Assembly: GCA_019973155.2 (NCBI GenBank)
Contig: BPQB01000002.1
Location: 434,001-498,000 of the forward strand
Reading direction: 5' to 3'
From: Phanerochaete sordida
Taxonomy: Eukaryota; Basidiomycota; Agaricomycetes; Polyporales; Phanerochaetaceae
Length of the DNA: 64,000 nt
Shown: one piece after another, positions 10,589 to 21,476 of the stretch
How the letters are laid out: every line of letters starts with the position of its first letter
Numbering within the stretch: position 1 is the stretch's first letter
Made by a program: the position numbers and the translations under genes
The notes under the pieces: model-generated
The model's input: the letters and a program-made list of their open reading frames with translations, nothing else
The model's database searches: none
Told to the model about the DNA's origin: nothing

Positions 10589-12046
10589 ATGACCACCGCA
10601 CCCAACATTGAAGGCATCATGCTCTTCGAGCAGCCATTCGCCAGGGTGCGCACGGCGTTGACGTGGAATGATGGAAGTCATAACACAGCTCGGTAGGTCC
10701 CCTACGAGAACTACCGCAAGGTGTTCCGTGCCTCGCAGAAGAACATAGAGAAGGAGCTGGGGGCGCTGCAAACCGCGGCCGCGGACCTGGCACGCAAGGC
10801 ACAGTCCGGCGCCGTCTCGCAGGAGGACGCCACGAAGGCAGTGGACGGGATGCTGAAGCGGGCGGAGAACCTCAAGCGCAAGGTGCGTGGCGTCTACGTC
10901 GCAGGCGGAAGCGGTGCTCACAGCCCGGCGCACGCCTCGGTCAGCTCGGGGAGCTCCAGAAGAATGCAGGGACGCCGACACTGGGCGTGATGCGCGAACG
11001 CCTCGAGCTGCTCGCATCAGTCGAGTCGATGCAGTCCGCCTCCTCGCCAGAGTTCGACCGCTGGGCGGACACCCGGCTGGACCGCTGGCTTACGGATTGG
11101 GCACTGCGTTCGGGCAAGGAGAGGACAGCACGGAAGCTGGCTCAGGCTCGCGGCATAGAGGTGCGTTCAGACCGCTGCGGTGTCCCTGCATGGCTAATTG
11201 TGTCCGTAGCGTCTGGTAGACCTAGAGCTGTTCTCGGAGATACGAAGGGTAGAGGAGGCCTTGAAGCGACACAGCTGCACTGAAGCCCTTGCATGGTGTA
11301 GCGAGAACAAGACTGCGCTTCGTAAGGCCAAGGTGAACGTCCTGTTATTCCACGTCCTTTCCGTGATTGACAGTCACCGCAGAACCCTTTGGAGTTTGAG
11401 CTGCGCCTCCAAGAATTCATCGAGCTCGCCCGAGACAGAAAGCTCATGGACGCGATAGTGTACCAGAAGAAACATCTGGTCCAGTGGCAGGAAACGCACT
11501 CAGCCCAGATTCAGCACGCTTCCGGTCTGCTGGCCTATGCACCAGGTACAACGTGCAGCCCGTACAAACGCCTCTACGACCTTGGACGCTGGGAGACCCT
11601 GGTGCGGTCGTTCCGGCTGGCTATCTACAATCTCAGTACGCTGCCGACGGAACCGCTGCTTCACCTCGCCATGTACGCAGGTCTGGCGTCGTTGAAGCTC
11701 CCCGCATGTTACGACCACGAAACAAAGAACGTCGATTGCCCCGTATGCGATCCTGACCTCGGGCTGCTCGCCACAGAGGTCCCGTTCAGTCATCACTTCA
11801 ACTCGACCATCGTCTGTCGGTTAACAGGGAAGATAATGAACGAGAACAACTCTCCGCTGGCTTTCCCCAAGAACGGTCATGTGTATTCCAAGGAGGCAAG
11901 TCTTCTTACAGGTCAGCTGGATGCCATCTCACTGCGCTTCTCAGGCTTTGGAAGAGATAGCCGCGATCAATGATGGCATGGTGACATGTCCGAGAACGAA
12001 GGAAAGATGTCACTACACAGAGCTCCGGAAGGTCTTCATCTCATAG
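10589..12046 (+). CDS. GID9: GID/CTLH E3 ligase subunit Gid9 (MAEA/Fyv10)
   Basis: Six exons: 10589-10645, 10697-10882, 10945-11160, 11210-11332, 11383-11895, 11945-12046; 398 aa. It is the RING-bearing scaffold of the GID/CTLH ubiquitin ligase, which in yeast degrades gluconeogenic enzymes when glucose returns. The N-terminus (QPFARVPYENYRKVFRASQK) is a close match to MAEA family proteins. A CTLH/CRA region spans about residues 154-300 (EALAWCSENK, EFELRLQEFIEL). The degenerate RING lies at about 339-392 (VCRLTGKIM, then FPKNGHVYSKEAL and MVTCPRT). A CPVC pair sits at 313-316. Intron 5 (11896-11944) has a GC donor (AG|GCAAGT) and a normal AG acceptor; only this splice gives the conserved VYSKEALEEIAA reading. 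Confidence 0.9.
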
Positions 12047-12555
12047 TGGCAGGAACACGTCGGGTAATGTTGTTGTACCATATCTCACCCTGTACCATCA
12101 CTGTACAATATCATCTTAGGACGTCGATATATCCCATCTGTACCCACCCTGAGTCGTCACCGCCCGGCGCCGACCATGCTATGCGTCCTTTTCGAGGTAC
12201 TATCTGCGGCCGCCACACTGAAAAATTTCAAGGCATATCAAGCGCATCTACGCCACTAGCGTGCGCCTCGCCTGCTCAAAGCGATGCCGACGGTGTCCCG
12301 CGGTGCGAACCCTGCACGAAGCCCTCCATCCGCGCGCGCCAAGCGGGCGTCAAGCGTCAGGTGGACGGTGTGGCCCTCGTTATCGCGGCCAGCGTGGACT
12401 TATCGCTATCAAAGTTGCACGGTGTCCTGTCGTTGACTCGGTGGAGAGCGTGCATGTTCTTCCTGATGGGTGCCGGCAGCGGTATATAGCACACGACGTG
12501 GGGCACGGCCGTGCCCCGCGTTTTTGCACCCGGCGGACGACGAGCGGAGACGACC
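12047..12555. promoter_or_regulatory. Upstream region of the permease gene
   Basis: Intergenic. It contains a run of TGTACCATC/TGTACAATATC-like repeats at 12070-12115 and a TATATAG at about 12482-12488, 70 nt before the permease start, a plausible TATA element. Nothing else is recognised. Confidence 0.4.
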
Positions 12556-14952
12556 ATGGCGCTCCCTGCGGCACGACGGCTCCTGAAGCGGCTCGAGGTC
12601 GAGCACGACGAGAACTTGACGTACGCGCAGATGTTCCTCGCGGTGCGTCGTGTGACCTGCGTGCGAGCTCCGTGCGGGGCGTGCTGACTGCGGACAGAAC
12701 GATGACCTGCTGCCTGTCCCGCCGGAAAAGCGGACGTGGCGGGCGTGGAATTTCGTGGCGTTGTGAGTTTGCCCGTGCGCGAACATGCGGTGCTTGCTTA
12801 CTCGTGGGCAGCTGGATCGCAGATAGCTTCAACATCAATACGTACGTTCCCCCGGGAGTCGTCGCCTATCACTCACTCAAAGGTACTCCGCAGATGGATG
12901 ATTGTGTCGTCTATGGTTCAGCTCGGCCTGTCGTGGTGGCAAGCGTGGATTTGTGTCTGGCTTGGGTACTCCTTTGTCGCACCGTTCATCGTATTGAACG
13001 CCCGCCCCGGAGCGCTGTTCCATATTACCTTCCCTGTGGTCGCGCGGACAAGTTTTGGGCTCTACGGGAGCCTGTGGCCGGTGTTCAACAGAGGAGTCAT
13101 GGCCTGGTAAGCCTTACTATGCGTGCTACTCTTGACGGCCTCTGATTCGCCGTCGCAGCATTTGGTATGGTGTGCAAGCAAGCATAGGCGGGAGCTGCGT
13201 CTTGGTTATGCTCAGGGCAATGTGGCCAAGCGTCAACAATATCCGTAAGTCTCCCAAACAAGCGTGTGGGAAGTACAACTGACGGACCACCGCTCACAGC
13301 CAACCACATGCCGGCATCGTCGGGCACCGATACCAAGGACTTCCTGTGCTTTTTCCTCTTCTGGCTCATCTCCCTTCCCGCGATCTGGTTCCCCATTCAC
13401 AAGATGTAAGGATGCACCCCCGTATGTCCTCGTGGGGCACACCGCTGAGTGCCGCTGCAGCCGACATCTGTTCACCGTGAAGGCCGTCGTCGTCCCGATC
13501 GCGGGCATCACCTTCTTCGTCTGGTGCATCGTGAAGGCGCACGGCGTCGGGCCCATCGTGCACCAGCCGGGCACGCTCCACGGCAGCGCGCTCGGCTGGA
13601 ACATGGTCGCGAGCCTGATGTCCTGCATCAGCAACATGGCGACGCTCGTCACGTACGTGCGGCCGCCCTTGCTCCCCGCGCCCGCTCACCGCCCGCGCCC
13701 GCAGAAACGCGCCGGACTTCGCGTCGCGCGCGACGCACCCGTCCGCGACGGTGTGGCCGCAGCTCGTCTCCGTGCCGCTCGGCTTCTCCATCGTCAGCTT
13801 CATCGGCATCGTCGTCAGCTCGTCGTCGCAGACGCTCTACGGCGAGGCGATCTGGTCGCCCATCGACCTCCTCGGGCGCTTCCTCGACGACGCGCCCTCG
13901 CACGCGACGCGCTTCGGGGTACGCGGCTCCCGTTCCCTTGCCGGCTCGCGTCGAGCTTGACATGATGTGATCGTAGGTGTGGTTCATCGCCGCGGCGTTC
14001 ATCGTCGCGCAGGTGCGTAGCATCATGTACGAAGGGATCATCGTTGTTGCTAACTGTGATTTCCTGCCCGTCTGCTACTAGCTTGGGTGAGTGACGACAA
14101 ACTCTGTTCCCTGAGCAGCAACCTGACTTCCCGCCAGAACGAACATCTCCGCAAACTCGATCAGCGCGGGCTGTGACCTGACCGCGCTGTTTCCCCAGTA
14201 CATCGTGCGCGTGGTCCGTTGTGCACTTGGCTGCTAGAACTGACGGCGCCTGCAGAACATCCGTCGCGGCGGGTTCATCGCAGCGATCGTCGGCATCTGC
14301 ATGCTGCCATGGAACCTCCTGAAGAGCAGCAACAACTTCAGCTCCTATCTGTCCGCGTACTCCGTCTTCCTGAGTTCCATCGCAGGCGTCATGGTGAGTG
14401 TGCCGGCGCCCTCGGTCGTGTCGGGCACGCGCTGACGGAGTGCGTAGATCTCGGACTACTGGCTCATCCGCCGAGGACGCTACCGCGTCAAGGACCTCTA
14501 CACCACCGACAGACAGGCGTGGTACTGGTACACTTACGGCATCAACTTCCGGTGAGCCCGCTAGCTGGTATGGAGGTTGTGATCCGGTGTTCACGCCCCT
14601 CCCAGCGCGTACGCAGCGTACATCGCGGGTATCCTCATCAATGTCGTCGGGTTCGCCGGGGCCAGTACGTCTGTTCTTCTGTCTTGTAAGCACATGACGT
14701 GACTCACGCACTGCAGCTGGTCGCACCGTGCCCATAGCCGCCACACACATCTACCAGATGTCCTTCTTCACGGGCTTTGGCGTGTCCGCGCTAATTTACT
14801 GTGGGCTCAGCTACGCCTTCCCGCCGGCGGGCGCGCATGCCACCTTCAGGGAAGAGGATCTGTCAGAGACTAAAATGGAGGATGAAGGGCTGCAAGACAC
14901 CGATAGCATTGACAAAAAGGAAGACGTGCTGGTGTCCACAAATACTGTGTAG
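12556..14952 (+). CDS. NCS1 nucleobase/nucleoside permease (uracil/uridine/allantoin type)
   Basis: Fifteen exons, 545 aa: 12556-12642, 12698-12762, 12812-12841, 12894-13106, 13159-13244, 13300-13405, 13461-13652, 13705-13918, 13977-14012, 14082-14086, 14138-14204, 14256-14393, 14448-14551, 14606-14664, 14717-14952. A plasma-membrane proton symporter of the Fur4/Fui1/Dal4 type. Family marks: [14 protein letters not shown] before TM1, [12 protein letters not shown] in TM1, [46 protein letters not shown] and [10 protein letters not shown]. About 12 membrane segments, with an acidic cytosolic tail. Exon 10 is only 5 nt (CTTGG) and is required to read AQLGTNIS. The substrate cannot be fixed from sequence alone among uracil, uridine and allantoin. 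Confidence 0.9.
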
Positions 14953-15416
14953 TCTGCAGAGTAATATACGCAGTGGCCGGAGTCCTCGCTTGGTGCGCCA
15001 GGCACACCTGGTCGATCATAGCCCAGGACCCCGGATACCATGTCTGCAGCGAATCTGTCAAGACAGTTGTGCGGCCCTGACCTGTGGCTTGTGTTTTATT
15101 TACGAGCAGGGCGACGCTGATCGCCCCGCCGCCAGCCAATTCATTAGGCTAGTACAGTCTGAGAGTTCGATGTTACCTGCAGAGAGCACTATGCTGGCTT
15201 TTCGATGCGGTTTGGTGACGGCGCTTGCGGCCGGATTGGAATTCCGGCAGTTTTGCTCTGTATTTCACCAGATTTTCGAGGACGCCGACGATGAGCCTCT
15301 AGCCGTCAAGCACGCGCACCCTGCCCACCACCACCCAGCGTCCTCCCCGCTCCTTTGACCCCCTCTGCGAGGGACCGACCTAGTTTCTCCGGCAATTCAT
15401 CCTCCTTTCCACGCCG
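14953..15416. promoter_or_regulatory. Upstream region of the bHLH gene
   Basis: Intergenic, with a pyrimidine-rich stretch at about 15320-15415 just before the start codon, typical of basidiomycete 5' regions. No separate gene is supported. Confidence 0.4.
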
Positions 15417-17608
15417 ATGATGAACGCCAATAATCCTAGCGCCCATAACAAGGACTTCTTCGACGACTTCATCGTCAACGCCCCTCGCCCCGTCCCCCAC
15501 AACACCCCCGTCTCGATCCCCGAGCTGCTCGAGACCAACATACGCACGGGCCAGTACCTCTCCGACATGCAGCAGCAGCCCATGCAGAACGGCGTCGACA
15601 TGAACGTCCTCGAAGGTCTGATGGCGATGCAGGACAACCGAGGCGGCCAGTCGAATCCCATTGCAAGCCCGACGCAGGCGCAGCCCGCCCCGCAGCTGCT
15701 CGTGGAGCACCAGATGCGCCTCAATCAGCTCCAGCAGCTCTATCAGCTGCAAACCCAGATCTTCCAGCAGCAGGTAAGGCCTTGTTCTCAGTCGCTCCGG
15801 CTTCAGCGATCAGCGTGGCAGCCGAGCCACGAGCACTACACGCGCTGCCGGAGCCGACCTCGCGCGCAGGCATGGTGCTCATCCATGCTTCCAGATTGAG
15901 CTCTTGAGCGGCCAGTCGTCGTTCATGCCGTTGGTGATGGATAGGCCGAGGGACCAGCAGCAGTACCTTCCCACTCCAGGTGCGTCGCTAAATGCAGCGA
16001 AGGTGTACTCGAGTCCTCATGTCATTTGCTTCAGCCGCCTCTGCAGAGATCCCCCCTCAGCCAAGTCCTGGATTCGTGCCTCCTATGCTCCTCCAAAATG
16101 AGGCGAATGTCAACAACTCGCAGAATGCCCATACGCACAACGAGCAGCAGCAACAGCCACAGCAGTTCATCCCGCACCATATGATTCCCCCCGCACCACA
16201 CTCTGCGCCTGCCAATATCGTCTTTCAAAACATACACAGCAGCCCGTATCCCGTACCCCCAGCAGATCTGGACTTCGATGAGATGTCACCGTTGACGAGC
16301 CCATGGCTTGGCGCATACAACACCGGCCAATCATCCGACATGCCGGGACCCTCGCGGGGGATGCAGCAGCACCATCCTTCTGTGTCCGGCTCGACTGCAC
16401 AGAAGCGCCGCACGGCTTCTCCCAACAGCGACGACCTTGGCACGGTCGGCCGCCCCTCGCGGAAACGGCAGGCCCAGGCAGGGCACCTGACGATCCCCCA
16501 AAACTCCGTCGCACCGTCGATCCCGTCGATGAACCGCAGCCGGCGGGGCAGCCTGCGCGGCGGGACGAAGTCCGCGAGCTCGACGCCGCACTTCCCGCCG
16601 ATCGGCGCCGCGGGCTCGATGACCCCGACGTCGACGCGCTCGAGCCGGAGCGGGCCCAGCCGCGGCACGATGACGCCGAACGAGATCCCGGGGGACACGC
16701 CCTCGCCCGTCGACCTCTCGATGCCGCCGCCCGCCGCGCCGCAGCCGCAGGCGGCGCTGAGCTTCGTGCAGGGGCTCGGCTCCGCGGAGCACACGCCCGC
16801 GCCGACGCCGGGCCCCTCGCACGGGCTCATCACGCCCGTCACGCCCGCGAGCATCATGAACCTCGGGCGGCTGGGCACGGACAGCTCGCTGACGCCCCCG
16901 AATGCGGACCCGAACGTGCAGCAGGCGGGCAACAAGGCGAAGGCGAAGGCGACGTCGCGGCCGCGGTCTGCGACCGCCGGGAACGCGTCCAAGGCGCTGA
17001 TCAGCCCGGCGTTGAAGCCTATACGTCCAGGTACGCCCTTGCTGCGTTCACAGGTGTGCCACGGTGCTGACTGCAGGCCAGCCGGCGGCTCGTCTTCGAC
17101 CGGCAACGCGTCGCCCTCGGGCCCGGGCCAGCCGCCGCTGCAGGTGCGCAAGACGTCGCACAAGGCGGCGGAGCAGAAGCGGCGGGACTCGCTCAAGACG
17201 TCGTTCGACGACCTGCGGCTGCTGCTCCCGCCGATCCCGCTGCCGTCCGACGACGGGTACGCGGACGAGCCGGTGCTCCCGGGCGCGATGCCGCCGCGCG
17301 GGCCGCCGAAGGGCAACGCGGACGGCCCGAATCGCGGCGTGAGCAAGCTGCAGCTGCTCCGCTGCGGGAACGACTACATCCGCCGCCTCAAGGGCCGCGT
17401 CGAGCGGCGCGACGACGAGATCGAGCGCCTCCGCGCCGCGCTGCGCCGCATGCGCCTCGTCGCCGGCGCCGAGCCTGTGCCGGAGGAGGGCGAGGAGCCG
17501 CTCGACCTCGAGAAGGACATCGACGCGGTCGAGAACGCGCTCGGGCCGCTCGGGCGTTCGTCGACCTATGGGGACGATGGCGGCGATGACGAGGACGGAG
17601 GCGACTAG
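15417..17608 (+). CDS. bHLH transcription factor with a long loop
   Basis: Exons 15417-15773, 15895-15979, 16035-17030 and 17082-17608; 654 aa. The start is MMNANN; a second Met follows directly. The N-terminus is Gln-rich (residues about 55-120), the middle is Ser/Pro/Thr-rich and disordered with basic KKR-type patches, and the C-terminus ends in acidic repeats. The DNA-binding part begins at about residue 506 with HKAAEQKRRDSL (His-Glu-Arg E-box contacts), helix 1 runs to about 528, the loop spans about 529-565, helix 2 starts at VSKLQLLRCGNDYI, and a heptad-like coil follows. It acts in the nucleus, probably as a dimer. The last intron (17031-17081, 51 nt) is in frame and lacks a stop, so it could be retained; its acceptor is the second of two AGs 5 nt apart. 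Confidence 0.85.
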
Positions 17609-17883
17609 TCTTTACGTTTTTTCTCACTTTCGTTCTCTCTTTTCTTCGACTTCTCTGTCTCTCGGGTTCCCGACGGTGATACGCAGCGGGGTGTAATTTC
17701 TGGGTGGATCGGTGGTAGACTGGGAATTAGACATGTGAATGTAGCCGAAAAGTATATATTTTGCGAGGCGCCTTGAGCCGCGGGCGCAAAGTGCAATTGA
17801 TGGCGGATCATTGTGATGCGCTGTCGCCACATCGTCAATCAAGGGACCGCGTTCCGAGCTTGGCAAGGACTATCGATAGCAGG

Positions 17884-18585
17884 ATGGCGGCCAGCGAGGA
17901 CACACGTCGCCCGCCCGCCGTGTCCCGCAGGATCTCCATGCGCTTCCTGCCCAACGAGCCCGACGAGCGCACCTCGACCCTCGTCCTCAACGCAGGCGGC
18001 GCCACCAGCCTCTTCACCGATTTTCGCCCCTTCCTGGACGACCCCGCCCGCTGCGAGTGGGCCTTCGCCGGCCAGAAGGAGTACCTCCCCGACGGCCGCT
18101 GCGCCTTCAACCACCTCCTCGACAGCCGCGTCCCCGAGGGCGCACAGCCGCCGCCCGACGTCGGCACCTGGCACGTCCTCGCCAACGGCGACGAGCTCGA
18201 GACCGGCGAGATGCTCAACCCCGCCACCGGCGCGACCGAGCCCTACGAGGAGGTCTGGCGCGAGGAGGACGTCGTCCCCGGCACCAAGGTCGTCGCCCTT
18301 CAGCTCGTCGACGTGCACCCGGACGGCAGCCCCGGCCCCGTCCGCGGCGTCTTCGTCCAGGTCGGCGACTGGGCCCAGGGCGTCGTCCGCACGCCCCACG
18401 GCGTCTCCGCCCGCCGCCGCCACTACGTCGACTCCTGGCGCACCGTCGCCGCCCACGGCCCCGACGCCGCCGTCATGCTCCCGCTCGACGGCGGCGTCGA
18501 GCACGACACCGCGACGTACGTCCCGACCGTCCACGACGCGGACGTGCAGTGGACCGTCGTCGAAAACTACACCTGGAACCCGTGA
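17884..18585 (+). CDS. HRI1: HRI1 family protein
   Basis: Intronless, 233 aa. The fungal HRI1 family is a small beta-barrel protein; yeast Hri1 was found with the casein kinase Hrr25 and with Sec72, but its function is not settled. Family marks seen here: RISMRFLPNEPDERTSTLVL near the N-terminus, CEWAFAGQ, a Trp/His-containing centre (GTWHVLANGDELETGEMLNP), EEVWRE, and ARRRHYVDSWRT in the second half. The start at 17884 (MAASEDTRR) is preferred; the frame is open for 123 nt upstream but that part looks non-coding. No signal peptide or membrane segment. Codon use is strongly GC-ending, which keeps other frames open and explains the antisense ORF here. Confidence 0.8.
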   Translation: MAASEDTRRPPAVSRRISMRFLPNEPDERTSTLVLNAGGATSLFTDFRPFLDDPARCEWAFAGQKEYLPDGRCAFNHLLDSRVPEGAQPPPDVGTWHVLANGDELETGEMLNPATGATEPYEEVWREEDVVPGTKVVALQLVDVHPDGSPGPVRGVFVQVGDWAQGVVRTPHGVSARRRHYVDSWRTVAAHGPDAAVMLPLDGGVEHDTATYVPTVHDADVQWTVVENYTWNP

Positions 18586-19422
18586 TACCCCAGGTCAGCG
18601 CGCCCGCTCCGTCTCGCGCGCCTCCGCCCGCTGACAGCCGTTCCAGCGAGCGTCATCTCATCAGAATGTATTCACGGTCCCGCCCGGACAATATACCATG
18701 CATGCCTGTCGTCTCCCTCTCAGACATTGGCTGATTGCAGTCTGAGCCTTCAAAAATAGTTTGCAGTCGGCACGTTGACGCGGTGTCAAAATCCCCGGTG
18801 ATATTCATTTGGCCAGGTCTAGACGAAGCAGCGGTCTGTATCGATTTTCGTGAACGTGTTGATACGCCACTGCGTCCTGCTCTGCGCTCCTCTGATGCTC
18901 CATTGACAGGTACTCATGGCTGCGCTTGTCCCATAGCGTGTGTACCTGGCCGCACTCCGTGCGTCTCTCAGAGCCCCTACCAGACTTGGGAGGGGGCGAG
19001 ACCACCATCCCTGCGCATTGGCCGTCTGCCACTCGCGTTAAATTCGCTCAGGTACGTCGAATATGCTCTAGGACGCACTGACAGCGCGAACGACGCGTCG
19101 TTTGCCCGCGTTTGTCCGCTAGCTCAACGGGCATCGCGTGTGGCCACGCCCAGGGCCCGGGATCCCCGGAGCCGACGAGGAGACAATGCAGCCCACAGCG
19201 CGGCCTCGCAACGCAGGCACGCGCGCGATCGCCGGTTCGCCTCGCCCCGCTGGACAGCCCACGCCGCGCTACCACTAGGCCCAGGCGCGCCGATCGCTCC
19301 CACGCACCTGCATTGTACCCCCGGCCTGTATGCTTTCGGCAGCGCCCGCGCCCTTTGGTGGCCCCGCACGAGCATAAAACGCGCTTCCTGCCTCTTGCCT
19401 CCGCACACCCACCACGCCAAGC
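18586..19422. other. Intergenic region
   Basis: Between HRI1 and the acidic unknown gene. The last 300 nt are GC-rich and contain GCATAAAACG (about 19373), a possible TATA-like element 50 nt before the next start. No gene is supported. Confidence 0.4.
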
Positions 19423-20709
19423 ATGTCGCCGCCGATGCACCCGCTCCGCTGGCAGAAACACGGCGAGTGCGGCGAGGAGCCTGCAGGCGCCACACCCACG
19501 TCGGCGCGCCGCGTGCGCTTCGACGACGACGCGCTGTGCACGTACCAGGAGGCCCCCGTTTATGACACCTCGGACGAGGACGCGGACGCGGACGCGCCGC
19601 GGCGGCTGCGGCGCGTCAACGCGGAGCTCTTCGGCGCGACGTTGCGCGCGCACACGAGTGGTGCGTGGTGTGGCTTCGCGAGCGGCGCGTGGGGCTGACC
19701 GCGCTCTAGGCGGCTGGGACGGCGAGGACGTCGAGATGATGAGCGTCGAAGACTATTTCTACATTGGCGAGGATGACTACACATGTCCCGAGTCGCCCGC
19801 GTCGTCCACTGGGTCTTCGACACCCGCGACGCCGGTCGACGACCTTCCTGAGTTGATACCAGAGGGTGAGCAGCACGTCGGTTCGTTTCTGATCATGCCC
19901 GCTGACCGTGTCCGCGCGCCACAGACGTCTCGGACCGCCTCGCACAGTTCTCGCTCGAGGACCCCGCCGCGGGATGTACGTCCTTCTTCTCAATCATCTC
20001 GCGCTGCGAGGCTCACGCGCACCGTCTAGCATACATGCCGTACATCACCACCGCGGGCCCGACGCCGCTGAGCGAAGACTCGCAGCTGCTCTTCGCCGAC
20101 ATCGACAGCACCATGCGCGAGCTCGTGGGCGGCTTCAAGGCGCTCACGAGCCCGCTCGATGGCTTCGACGAACACGCCCCTCCCGCTCCGACGTCGGGCC
20201 CGTCGCGCGGTACGTCCGCCATCCTGATAGCATCGTCGTCCACGGCCTGAATATTCCACAGCACGCACGCCCCCGATGACGCCCCTCCGCATCGCGAAGG
20301 GCTGGTCCAACATCACGCACAGGGGCCCCTCGACGCTCCCCGCGCGCGCGGACCGCAGAGTCTTCGCCAGCCGTGAGTATCCCCCTCCGCCTCGCCGCCG
20401 CCGCCGCTCACCGCACGCGCCAGGCCACTCCCGTTCCGCGATTCTCGGCGCACAGCCCGAGCCGAGCCTGCTGGACATCAGCCTCTCGGATTCCGAGGAC
20501 GAGGACGAGCCCGTTCGGCCGTTCTCTACGCGCGGCGGCCAGCGCGCGGTCAGGCGCGTGCCGACCCAAAGTACGTGGTTGGTTTTCTGTGTGGATGGTT
20601 CTTGAGGTGGCTGACTATGTGTACAGAGCGTATTACACTCGCAGACAGTGAGTTTGACGCACTCGGACTCTGGGCGCCGCCCTCTGCGTCCGGGCCCGCG
20701 GGCATGTAG
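19423..20709 (+). CDS. Acidic Ser/Pro-rich protein of unknown function with an RVxF motif
   Basis: Seven exons: 19423-19660, 19710-19865, 19925-19975, 20030-20209, 20262-20372, 20424-20570, 20627-20709; 321 aa. I do not recognise a family. Near the N-terminus residues 30-33 read RVRF followed by acidic residues, the form of a protein phosphatase 1 docking motif. Then come acidic stretches (TSDEDADADA), a WDGEDVEMMSVEDYFYIGEDDY segment that looks like a conserved core, a SYMPYITTAGP stretch, and a second acidic run (SDSEDEDE) before a C-terminal KRITLADSEFDALGLW. All junctions are GT-AG and the phases agree, which supports a real gene. No membrane segment. Possibly a nuclear or cytosolic regulator; function inferred only from motif. 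Confidence 0.7.
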
Positions 20710-21476
20710 CTCGTCTGACCGGCCTCGCTCGCTTATTGGCGTTCCACACACTTTTCTCGGCCCACGATACACGTACCGCGTCCCATGCATTCAGTTTTCG
20801 CTGATTAGTCCTTTTCTTGATTCGTCCTCATTGATTGGCCCCAGCCCGCTCTCACGTCGCCCCAGGATCTAATACGGAACATACCACGCTTATCTCGCAT
20901 ACAATACCTGTACTTACTAGCATAGCATCCATCAGCACCTTGCACTCGCCGTCGACGGGTTGATCCAGCCGCGTCGGAGCCCCACGCCCCGCGCGCCTGC
21001 GACCAGAGAAAGAGTACATCCGAGACATCGCCGGCAGGCAAGGTGACCAACGGATTGGTCAATGCCGCGCAGGGCATTCTAGCCTCTGCGATTTCGCGTC
21101 CCGCGAGGCACGGCACAGGCAGGCGTCGAGCCTTCGGCCGTCGGACGGGGCCAGAGTTCCCAAGGACGCTGCGCGATACGCCTCCTTGGCCCGTCCGAAG
21201 CTGCCAGCGCGCCCACCTGACCGCGGCGAGTGCGCACTCCCCCCGGCGCACGCCCAGCGCGTCGTGGGCTTCAGCGTTCTCGCGCGCGTTCTGGGCCCGG
21301 AGCTCGCACGCAGCACGCCAGGCCATTGGCCGCCGCCGCCCGCGCGCGATACCGCGCGCACCGTTACGTCCGCCTGAGTCAGACCCCGCAGGCCTATATA
21401 TCCCGGCTTCTGCGGGGCCCCTAGGCCTGTTGCTCACTCCAATCACTGCTCCCCCGCAGATCCCATAGAGCGAAGG
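20710..21476. promoter_or_regulatory. Upstream region of the MFS gene
   Basis: Intergenic. A TATATAT element lies at about 21394, 80 nt before the MFS start. A 548-codon antisense frame overlaps this stretch and the MFS gene but shows no family signature. Nothing else is seen. Confidence 0.4.

Noticed and set aside
16225..17346. 373-codon minus-strand frame
   Set aside because: Mirror of the bHLH coding exon; no family signature.
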